Of a stretch of DNA of 64,000 nucleotides, positions 34,391 through 45,787 are shown piece by piece. The translations under genes were made by a program, and so were the position numbers. This DNA comes from Arthrobacter globiformis. Lineage in GTDB: Bacteria; Actinomycetota; Actinomycetes; Actinomycetales; Micrococcaceae. The stretch lies in NCBI RefSeq assembly GCF_030818015.1, contig NZ_JAUSZX010000001.1, positions 3,658,001 through 3,722,000 on the forward strand, written 5' to 3'. How positions within the stretch are numbered: position 1 is the first letter of the stretch; the number at the start of each line of letters is the position of its first letter. The notes beneath the pieces are model-generated. The model was given only the letters and a program-made list of their open reading frames with translations. It ran no database searches and was not told where the DNA came from.

Positions 34391-34899
34391 TGGATACGGT
34401 TACGCCCAGCACTGCTGATTCCAGGAAATACGCATTGGGGTATGCGCATCGCTGCGCCCGTGTCTTCTGGTTCTGGTGGATGGGAATGGTCTTTGCTCTT
34501 CCGGGCGTTGCGCAGGCTGGCGCTCTGGCCGCCACGGGGCAAAATCCGGAGAACGGCCTCATACTCACGTGCTTGGGGCTGGTGATTTCCGGGGTTGGCT
34601 GGCTGATCGCCATCGGGCCGAGGTTTACACGCTCGTCCCCGCGGCCGGCGGAGGACGTGGCCCGCGCCGAACAGTACGTCCGCATTGTTCCCGGTGTCGC
34701 CATCGCCTCGGTGGTCGCCATGTTTCTGATCGTCGGGGCTTTGATGTTCGCTACGCCGCGGGGAACGTCTCCGGCGGTGCTGCCCATCCTGGCGTTCCTT
34801 GCTTCATTTCCGCTTCCCGTTGCGGCAGGGATGCTTTATTCAAGGTATTTGCACCGTGACCGCGACCGCCTGTATACAGCTTGGCTGGCCCGCCGCTAA
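34387..34899 (+). CDS. Integral membrane protein, third gene of the WXG cassette
   Basis: 170 aa, four predicted membrane helices (FWFWWMGMVFALPGVAQAGAL, LILTCLGLVISGVGWLIAI, VAIASVVAMFLIVGALMFA and PAVLPILAFLASFPLPVAAG). Starts MMDTVTPSTADSRKYALGYA. The ATG overlaps the preceding stop (ATGA). Adjacent to a secreted hydrophobic protein, a membrane immunity role is imaginable. It converges on the ABC transporter gene, whose stop lies 38 bp away. Confidence 0.65.
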   Translation: MMDTVTPSTADSRKYALGYAHRCARVFWFWWMGMVFALPGVAQAGALAATGQNPENGLILTCLGLVISGVGWLIAIGPRFTRSSPRPAEDVARAEQYVRIVPGVAIASVVAMFLIVGALMFATPRGTSPAVLPILAFLASFPLPVAAGMLYSRYLHRDRDRLYTAWLARR

Positions 34900-34937
34900 C
34901 CAGGAGCGCAGATCCGCCCGGATTGCCGTGACGGAAA

Positions 34938-36797
34938 TCAGATCCCGCCGGCCTCCTCGACGCTGAGCTGGGATTCGAACATCCGGAAATAGCGGCCACG
35001 GAGTGCCACCAGTTCCCGGTGTGTGCCCTGCTCCACGATCCGGCCGTCCTCCAGCATGTACACGATGTCGGCCTTCTCGATCGTGGCGAGCCGGTGGCTG
35101 ATGGCGATGATGGTGCTGCTGCGCTCGGCGAACAGCCGGGTGAAGATGCGGTGCTCTGCCAGCGCGTCGATGGCGGAGGTGGGCTCGTCCATGACCATGA
35201 AGGAGGCGTTCCGGTAAAAGTTCCGCGCCATGGCCAGCCGCTGCCACTGCCCGCCGCTCAGTCCGCTCCCCTTGCGGCCGCGCGGATCCTCCATCCAGTT
35301 GCTGACGTGGTTGTCCAGGCCGTTGGGCAGCTTGTTGATGAAATCCAGGGCCTCTGCATCGGCGGCCGCGCGGCTGATCCGTTCGTCGTTCCGGGGCGAG
35401 TCGACGTCGCCGAACAGGATGTTTTCGGCCGCGGTGGCGAACTCGTACTTAAGGAACTCCTGGCTGAGCACCGCCAGGTGGCGGTGCCAGGAGGTGACGT
35501 CGACGGCGGCGAGGTCCACGCCGTCGAGCATCACTTGGCCGGAATCCGGGCGGTAAAGCCCGGCCAGGATGCGGATCAGCGTGGACTTGCCGGCGCCGTT
35601 CTCCCCCACGATGGCGATGTGCTGGCCCTCACGGATGGTCATGCTGATGCCCCGGATCACCTCGATGTCACTGCCGGTGTAGGTGAAGCGGATGTCCCGC
35701 AGCTCAACGGTCTTGGGGGCCTCCAGGAGCGGCGGTGCGTGGCTGGAATGCACGGGCAGCGCCATGAACAGCTCGTAGTCCTTGAGGTTGGCGAGGTCCT
35801 CGTCGATCGAGCTGAGCGAGGACACCAGGTTGTTCGCGGTGGACAGGGCCCGGCTGACGATCTGTTGGACGTAGAGGAACTGCCCCACCGGCTGGGCCCG
35901 GGCGATGATCTGGCCCACCACCCAGATGAGCGAGACAACCTCCGCGGCGTACTGCAGGGCGTCCGCCGCCAGCTGCTTGGGGATGTACCGCTTCTGGAAG
36001 TCCAGCCGGCGCTTCTCGTCGGCGTCCCGGAGCCGTGAGCGCAGTTCCATGAGGTACCCGACGATTCCGTACAGGCGCATCTCCGCAATGTGCTGCGGGC
36101 GGAGCAGGTTGGTTTCGATCATCCGCCGCTGCCGCCGCGAATCCACCTGGGTGTTCCAGTGCGCGATCTGCTCACGGGACAGCTTGAACTGCAGGTAGAC
36201 GCTGGGCACGATGGCGACCAGCACGATCACCGCGATCCACCAGCTCACCAGCAGCAGCGCGCCGATGGCCAGGATCACAGACACCAGCTGTGTGAAGATG
36301 GCCGCGATCCGGTCCAGGACCCTGGCATAGGAATCGGAGAACCGCTTGGCGCGGTCGTAGAGGTCCACCGTTTCCTTGTCGTCGTACCGCCAGAAATCCA
36401 GGGCCAGGAACCGCTCGTACATCAGGTCGCCCACGATGGCCCCCACCCTGAAGCTCATGAGCTGCTGGATGTAGCGGTCCACGCTGCTGAAGGCTCCCCA
36501 GAACAGGCCCAGCCCGGCGGTGATGATGACGTAGAGGATGGCCTGCTGCCCGGCGGCAGCGTCCCCGTTGTAGGCGGCGGCCAGCGCAGTGGTGGTCAGG
36601 CCGGCGAAGTACGTGGTAACCAGGGGCAGGACCGCCGAGATCAGGGATCCAGCCACCTTCATGAGCACGGCCCCGGGCGACGCGCGGAAACTGACGCGGA
36701 GGACCTGGGCCACGGCACGCGCATAGGGCTTCAGTGCCAGCCGCCGCTGGGGTTCCCTTTTGGGGCTCAGTTCGGCGGGATGGCGTGGTTGGGACAT
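34938..36797 (-). CDS. ABC transporter, fused permease and ATPase
   Basis: 619-aa exporter half-transporter: N-terminal six-helix membrane domain (ABC_membrane type, e.g. VILAIGALLLVSWWIAVIVL), then the ATPase with Walker A VGENGAGKSTLI, signature LSGGQWQRLAMARN, Walker B SFMVMDEPTS and a H-loop ISHRLAT. The W after GGQ is unusual but tolerated. It probably acts as a homodimer; substrate (drug, peptide, lipid) unknown. Monocistronic. Confidence 0.94.
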   Translation of the reverse strand: MSQPRHPAELSPKREPQRRLALKPYARAVAQVLRVSFRASPGAVLMKVAGSLISAVLPLVTTYFAGLTTTALAAAYNGDAAAGQQAILYVIITAGLGLFWGAFSSVDRYIQQLMSFRVGAIVGDLMYERFLALDFWRYDDKETVDLYDRAKRFSDSYARVLDRIAAIFTQLVSVILAIGALLLVSWWIAVIVLVAIVPSVYLQFKLSREQIAHWNTQVDSRRQRRMIETNLLRPQHIAEMRLYGIVGYLMELRSRLRDADEKRRLDFQKRYIPKQLAADALQYAAEVVSLIWVVGQIIARAQPVGQFLYVQQIVSRALSTANNLVSSLSSIDEDLANLKDYELFMALPVHSSHAPPLLEAPKTVELRDIRFTYTGSDIEVIRGISMTIREGQHIAIVGENGAGKSTLIRILAGLYRPDSGQVMLDGVDLAAVDVTSWHRHLAVLSQEFLKYEFATAAENILFGDVDSPRNDERISRAAADAEALDFINKLPNGLDNHVSNWMEDPRGRKGSGLSGGQWQRLAMARNFYRNASFMVMDEPTSAIDALAEHRIFTRLFAERSSTIIAISHRLATIEKADIVYMLEDGRIVEQGTHRELVALRGRYFRMFESQLSVEEAGGI

Positions 36798-36939
36798 GGC
36801 TCCAGCCTAGCCCCGGCCGGCATGTCCGCTGGTTGAGCTTGCCCAAACCCTGGTTTCGCTCCCCACCCGCTCCCTAACCTCGGAAGCTCGGTCAGGGAAC
36901 CCCGGCGGTCGTGGCCCCAAGCTCAGCCAGCGGAACCGA

Positions 36940-38472
<1,533 letters not shown>

Positions 38473-38688
38473 TTACAGGTTCACGGGTAGGGGTTGCAGC
38501 CGATGACCAGCCCGTCATTACGGGACTGGCCTGTGCAGGGTTGGCTCGGGGCCAGGAGGTGGTTCTGGAGGAATTGAATTAATACTAGAACCTTGGCGGC
38601 GATCCCCATATTCCGGGCCGGCATTGTGAGCAAGGGCACGCCCCGCCCGCTCCCTAACCTCGCGGGCGTGGGCCCAACAATCGGGCAG

Positions 38689-40794
38689 CTACTTCCACCC
38701 AGTGGCGGCCAGGAGCCGCTTTTCGAACATCGGAATCATGGACTGGACGTACGTCTTGGTGAGGTGGTTATCGTCCTTGTAGACGTAGACGTTGCCCACC
38801 ACGGCCGGGCAGATGCCGCCAGCGCAGATGAAGTCGCTCATGTCCATCAGGTGCAGCCCGTCCACCTTGCCCCGGTACGCGTCCAGCGGCGACTTGGCGG
38901 CCAGTGATTCACCGAGCGGCGGGTTGCACTCCGGAGCGTCGGTGCCATACTTCTGGACGCATTCGGGCATGTTGGTGGCGAAGCGGGGGTTGTCCCGGAC
39001 CCCCACCACGTCGATCCCGGCGTCGGTGAACTGCTTGATGCCCTCCAGGTAGCCGGGCACTTCGGTTTCGAACGGGGGTTCCTTGTGCGTGAGGGATGCC
39101 ACGGTGAACACCGCGTCCGGCTTGTGCTCCATGACGTACGCGGCGCTGGCCTTCTTGAAGGCGTTGCAGTCGGCGTCGCGCTCCGGGGATTCGGCGCCGA
39201 ACCGGCAGTTCCCTTTCAGGAGGGTGACCACCTCCCAGCCGTGGTCCCTGGCGATGGGGCCGAGCGCGGCCATGTACTGCTGCGCGTGGGAGTCGCCGAG
39301 CACCACGATCCGCTTGGTGACCTTGTCCGGCTTGCTGTTCTGCAGGCAGCCGTTGAGCAGGGGGTCGCTGGGGACGTTTTCGTCGGTGCACAGCCCGTCG
39401 ATGTCCGCCCACTCGTTTTTCATGGCCGCGGGGGCCGGGATCACGGTGGCTTCCGGCGTCGGCTTGCCGGCGTTTTCGGGTGCCAGCGCGGCGGCGCCCG
39501 GAGTCAGCTCGCGCGGCTGCGCGGCTGCGGCCGCTTCGTCCGCCGTCAGCTTCGTCTGCCATACCGCGACGGGACCGGCCAGCAGGGCGCCGCAGGCAAC
39601 AATAACGACGGCCGTGCGCCAGGCCCGCAGCTGCGGCCAGTGCCAGTCGCGCAGGGGCTTCTCGACGAAGCGGGTGGTCAGCACGGCCAGGACCACGGAA
39701 CCAGCCACGATGATGAGGCCCTGGACCAGGTTGGGCGCCGCGATGCCGGTGCCCGCCAAGGCCAGCACCAGGACCGGCCAGTGCCAGAGGTAGAGGGCAT
39801 AGGAGTTGTCCCCCAGGGCCACGAGGGGTTTGGAGCACAGGATCCGGTCCACACCGAACCGGCTGCCGCTTTGCCCGGCGACGATGATGGCAGCCGCGGC
39901 CAGCGTGGGCCACAGCGCAATGAAGCCCGGAAAGGACCGGTCCACGGTGAGGAGCAGGCCGCAGGAGATCATGGCGGCGAGCCCGGCCCAGCCCAGCACC
40001 ACGCGCAGCGCCTTCCCCGGTTTCAGGTAGGGCAGCGCCAGGGCCAGCAGCGATCCCAGCGCGAACTCCCACAGCCGGGTCCGCGTATCGAAGTAGGCAT
40101 AGGCCTGGTTGCTGGCCGTCTGGTCGATCGAGAACACCAGGGAAGCGATGAAGATGCCGCTGAAGGCAACCATCAGGACAGTCCGGTAGCCGACTTCCCG
40201 GCGGCGCCGGAGCAGCCGCCACACCAGGGCGGAGCCGGCGAAGATGAGGGGCCAAAGAATGAAGACCTGGCCCTGGATGGATAGCGACCAGAAGTGCTGG
40301 AGCGGGCTGGCCCCGGAGTGGTCCTGCGCGTAGTAGTCCACAGCGCTGTTGGCCAGCAGCCAGTTCTGCCCGTAGAGGAGGGACGCCCACGCCTCGTTGA
40401 GGACGTCGGGCCAGCGGCTCTGCGGCAGGACCAGCCAGGTTCCGGCCAGCACGCCGAGAATCACGACGACGGCGGCCGGGATCAGCCGCTTGAAGAGGTG
40501 CAGCCAGTGGCTCACGAGGCGCAGCGGCGTGCCCTTCTCCACCTTGCGGACGAAGGACATGGTCAGCAGGAATGCGGAGATGAGGAGGAAGATGTCCACG
40601 CCGCCCGAAACCCGGCCAAGCCACACGTGGTACGTGACGACCATGAGCACAGCCAGGGCGCGAAGGCCCTGGACCTCGGGCCGGTAGCCCGGCTTGGCCT
40701 TCAGGCGGGCAGCCCGCGGTTCATGGGCTTGTCCCCCTGCCGGCTCCACGCGCGGCATGCTTTTCATCGGGTCTGTCGATCTCGCTTCTGGCAC
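38689..40794 (-). CDS. Acyltransferase (OafA type) with C-terminal SGNH domain
   Basis: About 701 aa. N-terminal acyltransferase-3 membrane domain (YRPEVQGLRALAVLMVVTYH, catalytic-type His, GGVDIFLLISAFLLT), ten or so helices, then an extracytoplasmic SGNH hydrolase-like domain with VVLGDSHAQQYMAAL and the DNHLTKTY Asp-His pair. This architecture O-acetylates cell-wall polysaccharides or secreted glycans. I chose GTG 40794 because GAGGGG lies six bases upstream, rather than the in-frame ATG at 40818. Confidence 0.92.
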   Translation of the reverse strand: MPEARSTDPMKSMPRVEPAGGQAHEPRAARLKAKPGYRPEVQGLRALAVLMVVTYHVWLGRVSGGVDIFLLISAFLLTMSFVRKVEKGTPLRLVSHWLHLFKRLIPAAVVVILGVLAGTWLVLPQSRWPDVLNEAWASLLYGQNWLLANSAVDYYAQDHSGASPLQHFWSLSIQGQVFILWPLIFAGSALVWRLLRRRREVGYRTVLMVAFSGIFIASLVFSIDQTASNQAYAYFDTRTRLWEFALGSLLALALPYLKPGKALRVVLGWAGLAAMISCGLLLTVDRSFPGFIALWPTLAAAAIIVAGQSGSRFGVDRILCSKPLVALGDNSYALYLWHWPVLVLALAGTGIAAPNLVQGLIIVAGSVVLAVLTTRFVEKPLRDWHWPQLRAWRTAVVIVACGALLAGPVAVWQTKLTADEAAAAAQPRELTPGAAALAPENAGKPTPEATVIPAPAAMKNEWADIDGLCTDENVPSDPLLNGCLQNSKPDKVTKRIVVLGDSHAQQYMAALGPIARDHGWEVVTLLKGNCRFGAESPERDADCNAFKKASAAYVMEHKPDAVFTVASLTHKEPPFETEVPGYLEGIKQFTDAGIDVVGVRDNPRFATNMPECVQKYGTDAPECNPPLGESLAAKSPLDAYRGKVDGLHLMDMSDFICAGGICPAVVGNVYVYKDDNHLTKTYVQSMIPMFEKRLLAATGWK

Positions 40795-40913
40795 AGATAA
40801 CCCCTCAAACGGCAGCACAAAGCACCCACGTTACCGTTTCGTGATTTTTCAGGCCAATCAAACGCGCCGGCTGTGACCGGCGTCTCAGCTGGGAAGATGC
40901 TCCTGAAAGCGCG

Positions 40914-40951
40914 AAGGAGGCCCGGCCAGCGACAGCTGGACGGGCCTCCTT
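40914..40951 (-). terminator. Hairpin downstream of groEL
   Basis: AAGGAGGCCCG at 40914-40924 is the exact complement of CGGGCCTCCTT at 40941-40951 with a 16-base loop. It lies 31 bases after the groEL stop. T-run on the minus strand is weak. Confidence 0.6.
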
Positions 40952-40981
40952 GGCGGAACCGCGAGAGCGGGCGGCAGCAGC

Positions 40982-42604
<1,623 letters not shown>

Positions 42605-42677
42605 TCAAGACAGAACCCCGTGCAACCGACCGGTCAGACAGAAATCAGACGCGGACGGCGGCACGGGGATCCAAGAG

Positions 42678-42971
42678 TTACTTAACGACGATCGCCAGAA
42701 CGTCGCGGGCGGAGAGCACGAGGTACTCGGTGCCGCCGGTCTTGACTTCGGTTCCGCCGTACTTGGAGTAGATAACGACGTCGCCAACGGCTACGTCGAC
42801 CGGTACGCGGTTGCCGTCTTCGAAGCGGCCGGGGCCTACTGCAACAACTTCGCCTTCCTGCGGCTTCTCCTGGGCGGAGTCCGGGATGACCAGGCCGGAA
42901 GCCGTGGTCTGCTCGGCTTCGAGCGGGCGGACAACAATACGATCCTCAAGAGGCTTAATAGAGACCGACAC
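42678..42971 (-). CDS. groES: Co-chaperonin GroES
   Basis: 97 aa: [40 protein letters not shown] (mobile loop), [18 protein letters not shown] and [13 protein letters not shown]. The heptameric lid for GroEL. Leftward operon groES-groEL; promoter region 42972-43155 carries two CIRCE sites. Confidence 0.98.
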   Translation of the reverse strand: MSVSIKPLEDRIVVRPLEAEQTTASGLVIPDSAQEKPQEGEVVAVGPGRFEDGNRVPVDVAVGDVVIYSKYGGTEVKTGGTEYLVLSARDVLAIVVK

Positions 42972-43080
42972 TCGGACCTCTCCTTTTCGTCAAAATTCAT
43001 GGACAGTAAAAACTGTTGCGCCGTGGCGGCATACCGTCGTCGCGGTGCCGGCAGCAGCCAGGCTGGCAGCTCTTCGTGTG

Positions 43081-43107
43081 TTAGCACCCTCCTAGGGAGA
43101 GTGCTAA
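43081..43107 (-). promoter_or_regulatory. CIRCE element 1 (HrcA operator) of groESL
   Basis: TTAGCACCC, nine bases, GAGTGCTAA; one mismatch from the consensus TTAGCACTC-N9-GAGTGCTAA. It lies 110 bases upstream of groES. Confidence 0.95.
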
Positions 43108-43127
43108 TGATGACTCTATGTAAGGGG

Positions 43128-43154
43128 TTAGCACTCGGTCAAGGTGAGTGCCAG
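43128..43154 (-). promoter_or_regulatory. CIRCE element 2 (HrcA operator) of groESL
   Basis: TTAGCACTC, nine bases, GAGTGCCAG; two mismatches from consensus, both in the last three bases. It is centred 47 bp from element 1. Confidence 0.9.
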
Positions 43155-43189
43155 AAATTCATCCGCCGTAACCCGTGCGGCCCCGTCCA

Positions 43190-43594
43190 TCAGCGCCCGG
43201 CGAGGTCGTCGAACCCCAGGTCCTCGCCGCCGTCAGCGTCTTCGTCCCCCGCCTTCCGCTGTTCGCGGACAAGCACGACGGCGGCCGCCGCCGCGATCAC
43301 CACCGACACGATGAGCACCACGATGCCGCCAACACGCGCACCCAGGTACAGGTCCCGGATCTGCCGGGCTTCCTCGGTGGCGTCGCTGATGTTCTTGCCG
43401 CCCACCGAGTAGACGGTGGCATTGAAGGAGTCCAGCAGGAAGATGATCACCAGCAGGACAAGGCAGACGACGGCGACCACGGCTCCGGCGATCAGCGCCG
43501 GGCGTCCATACCGGACCAGGCGGCTATGCTGCGCCGGACCGGGGTTGGTGCTTTCGGGCTGATCGGGGGTGGTGGGCGTTTCGCTGGATTCCAT
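43190..43594 (-). CDS. Two-helix membrane protein, unknown
   Basis: 134 aa. Cytoplasmic Ser/Thr/Pro-rich N-terminus, a helix ([20 protein letters not shown]), a short loop with [20 protein letters not shown], a second helix ([20 protein letters not shown]) and an acidic C-terminus ([14 protein letters not shown]). No function known to me. It is divergent from the methyltransferase gene and is followed by the groES promoter region. Confidence 0.8.
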   Translation of the reverse strand: MESSETPTTPDQPESTNPGPAQHSRLVRYGRPALIAGAVVAVVCLVLLVIIFLLDSFNATVYSVGGKNISDATEEARQIRDLYLGARVGGIVVLIVSVVIAAAAAVVLVREQRKAGDEDADGGEDLGFDDLAGR

Positions 43595-43649
43595 TCAGAC
43601 CACCCTATCGGGAAGAGCTTGGGGCGGCCGCTCCACTAGGCTTGATCCC

Positions 43650-44891
43650 ATGTCTGAAGCACCGCAGGACCAGATCGCCCCGCTCCTCACAGAAGAAGGA
43701 TGGGAGCTGCTGGCCACACTCGGACCCTACCGGGAGGATGATTCCTTCGCCCTCAGCTCGAGGCTCCGCAAGGCCGGCCACTCCCCCGAACTCGTGTCCG
43801 CCGTACTGACGCAGTCACGGCTCCGGACCAGGGCCGAGGCCAAGTTCGGCGAGTTTGCCCGGCAGATGCTCTTCACCCAGGCCGGCCTGGAGCAGGCCAC
43901 CCGGCTCAACGTCGCGGCCCGCCACGCCCAGCGCTTTGCCCAGGCAGGCGTCCGCCACGTTGCCGATCTGGGCTGCGGCCTCGGCGCGGACGCCATGGCT
44001 CTGGCGTCACTGGACATCGCCGTGACCGCCGTGGAGGTCGACGAGACCACGGCCGCCTGCGCCACGATCAACCTCATTCCCTTTCCGCACGCCACGGTGG
44101 TTCATTCGGATGCCACGTCGGTGGAGCTCGAGGACGGTTCGGGCGTCTGGCTGGACCCCGCCCGGCGCACCACCACCACGTCCGGCACCAAGCGGATCTG
44201 GGACCCCGAGGCGTTCTCTCCGCCGCTGTCCTTCGTGGAGTCGCTGGCGGCCGCGGGGCGCGCCGTCGGCGTCAAAATGGGGCCCGGCATGCCGCACGAG
44301 TCGGTGCCTGCCGGCTGCGAGGCACAGTGGGTCTCGGTGGGCGGCGACGTCACGGAAGTCACGCTGTGGTTCAACGCCGTGGCCCGTCCCGGAATCCGGC
44401 GGGCCGCCCTGGTCATCGGTGCAGAGGGCGCCGCCGAACTTACCAGCGGGGAGGAGTTCGACGCCGGACCCGTGGCCCCCGTTGGCCCGGTGGCGGGTTT
44501 CCTGTACGAGCCGGATGGCGCCGTCATCCGTGCCGGGCTCGTGGCCGACCTCGCCCTCGACCTGGGCGGCCACCTCGTGGACGAGCACATCGCCTACATC
44601 TGCGCCCCGGAGCTTGTGGACACTCCGTATGCCAAGGCCTACCGGGTCCTGGAGGTCATGCCGTACAACGTCAGGGCGCTCAAGGCCTGGGTCCGGGAGA
44701 ACGGCGTCGGCGTGCTGGACATCAAGAAGCGCGGCACATCGGTGACACCGGAGGAGCTGCGCAAGCAGCTGCTGCCCGGGAGCAAGAGCGGGGGCAAAGC
44801 CGGCGGCAAGGCCGCGGGCAAGAAGACAGCCACCCTGGTCCTCACCCGGATCGGGGAAGAGAGAGTGGCTGTCTACGTGGAGCCCGTTTAG
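43650..44891 (+). CDS. Class I SAM-dependent methyltransferase with THUMP-like C-terminal domain
   Basis: 413 aa. SAM-binding VADLGCGLGADAMALA with GxGxG-type motif, then VTAVEVDETTAACATIN and VWLDPARRTTT (DPAR), typical of the THUMP-like RNA-methyltransferase relatives. The C-terminal VAVYVEPV and KKRGTSVTPEELRKQLL belong to a THUMP-like C-terminal domain; a Gly/Lys-rich stretch (SGGKAGGKAAGKK) lies before the end. ATG at 43650. Substrate unknown. Confidence 0.87.
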   Translation: MSEAPQDQIAPLLTEEGWELLATLGPYREDDSFALSSRLRKAGHSPELVSAVLTQSRLRTRAEAKFGEFARQMLFTQAGLEQATRLNVAARHAQRFAQAGVRHVADLGCGLGADAMALASLDIAVTAVEVDETTAACATINLIPFPHATVVHSDATSVELEDGSGVWLDPARRTTTTSGTKRIWDPEAFSPPLSFVESLAAAGRAVGVKMGPGMPHESVPAGCEAQWVSVGGDVTEVTLWFNAVARPGIRRAALVIGAEGAAELTSGEEFDAGPVAPVGPVAGFLYEPDGAVIRAGLVADLALDLGGHLVDEHIAYICAPELVDTPYAKAYRVLEVMPYNVRALKAWVRENGVGVLDIKKRGTSVTPEELRKQLLPGSKSGGKAGGKAAGKKTATLVLTRIGEERVAVYVEPV

Positions 44892-44913
44892 TTTCTCGGT
44901 GGAGCCCGCTTAA

Positions 44914-45720
44914 CTACTTGGCGCGGACGAACGCCTCGGCGTCCCGGACCTGCTCCTCGGTGGGCCGGATGCCCGTGTACAGCACAAACTGCTCCAGCGC
45001 CTGGATGGTGGCCACCTCGGCCCCGGTGATGACCTGCTTGCCGGCCTCCCGCGCCGCCTTGATGAGCGGCGTTTCCGCTGGCAGGGCCACGACATCGAAG
45101 ACCACCTTGGCTGCCTCTATGGTCTCGACGGGGAAGGACAGCGCATCCGCCTCCGGTCCCCCGGCCATTCCCACGGGCGTGACGTTGATGACCATGTCCG
45201 CGGTGGCCTCCGGGCCGGCGCCCAGATCCGCCCGCCAGGCAAAGTCGTAGAGATCGGCGAGCGCCCGGCCGGTTGCTTCATTGCGGGCAATGATGGTCAC
45301 GTCCTTGAACCCCGCGTCGCGCAAGGCTGCGGCCGTGGCCTTGGCCATGCCGCCGGCGCCCTTAAGCAGCACCGATGACTCCGCTGGCACGGCGTTGCGC
45401 TGCAGCAGCTGCTCGATTGCCGTGTAGTCCGTGTTGTACGCCGTCAGCCGCCCGCCGTCATTGACGATGGTGTTGACGGAATCAATGGCCTTGGCGGACG
45501 GGTCCATGGCGTCCACCAGGGCGATCACGTCCTCCTTGTAAGGCATGGAGACGGCGCAGCCCCGGATCCCCAGGCCGCGGACGCCCGCGATCGCCAGGGC
45601 CAGGTCGGTGGGCGCGAAGGCCTTGTAGATCCAGTTCAGGCCCAGCTGGTCGTACAGGTAATTGTGGAAGCGGGTCCCGTTGTTGCTCGGCCGGGCCGAG
45701 AGGGAGATGCACAGGGTCAT
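44914..45720 (-). CDS. Shikimate/quinate 5-dehydrogenase family protein
   Basis: About 268 aa. N-terminal substrate domain (MTLCISLSARPSNNGTRFHN, AVSMPYKEDVIAL with the catalytic Lys), then a NAD(P)-binding Rossmann domain (SSVLLKGAGGMAKATAAAL with GAGGMA). DSVNTIVNDGGRLTAYNTDY matches AroE/YdiB. The start is unclear: ATG 45720 or GTG 45741 (VPILNKDMTL), which has GGAGG immediately upstream. The longer frame overlaps the GH3 gene and was rejected. Gene is leftward, 68 bp after the GH3 stop. Confidence 0.88.
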   Translation of the reverse strand: MTLCISLSARPSNNGTRFHNYLYDQLGLNWIYKAFAPTDLALAIAGVRGLGIRGCAVSMPYKEDVIALVDAMDPSAKAIDSVNTIVNDGGRLTAYNTDYTAIEQLLQRNAVPAESSVLLKGAGGMAKATAAALRDAGFKDVTIIARNEATGRALADLYDFAWRADLGAGPEATADMVINVTPVGMAGGPEADALSFPVETIEAAKVVFDVVALPAETPLIKAAREAGKQVITGAEVATIQALEQFVLYTGIRPTEEQVRDAEAFVRAK

Positions 45721-45787
45721 GTCTTTGTTCAGTATCGGCACTCCTCCATTAAACGGCGGCCCTGCCTTTATTACTTGCAGCCCGCTG

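Noticed and set aside
32799-34899. Full type VII secretion locus
   Set aside because: No EccC/EssC ATPase or other core gene is in the window; only a WXG-like substrate candidate is.
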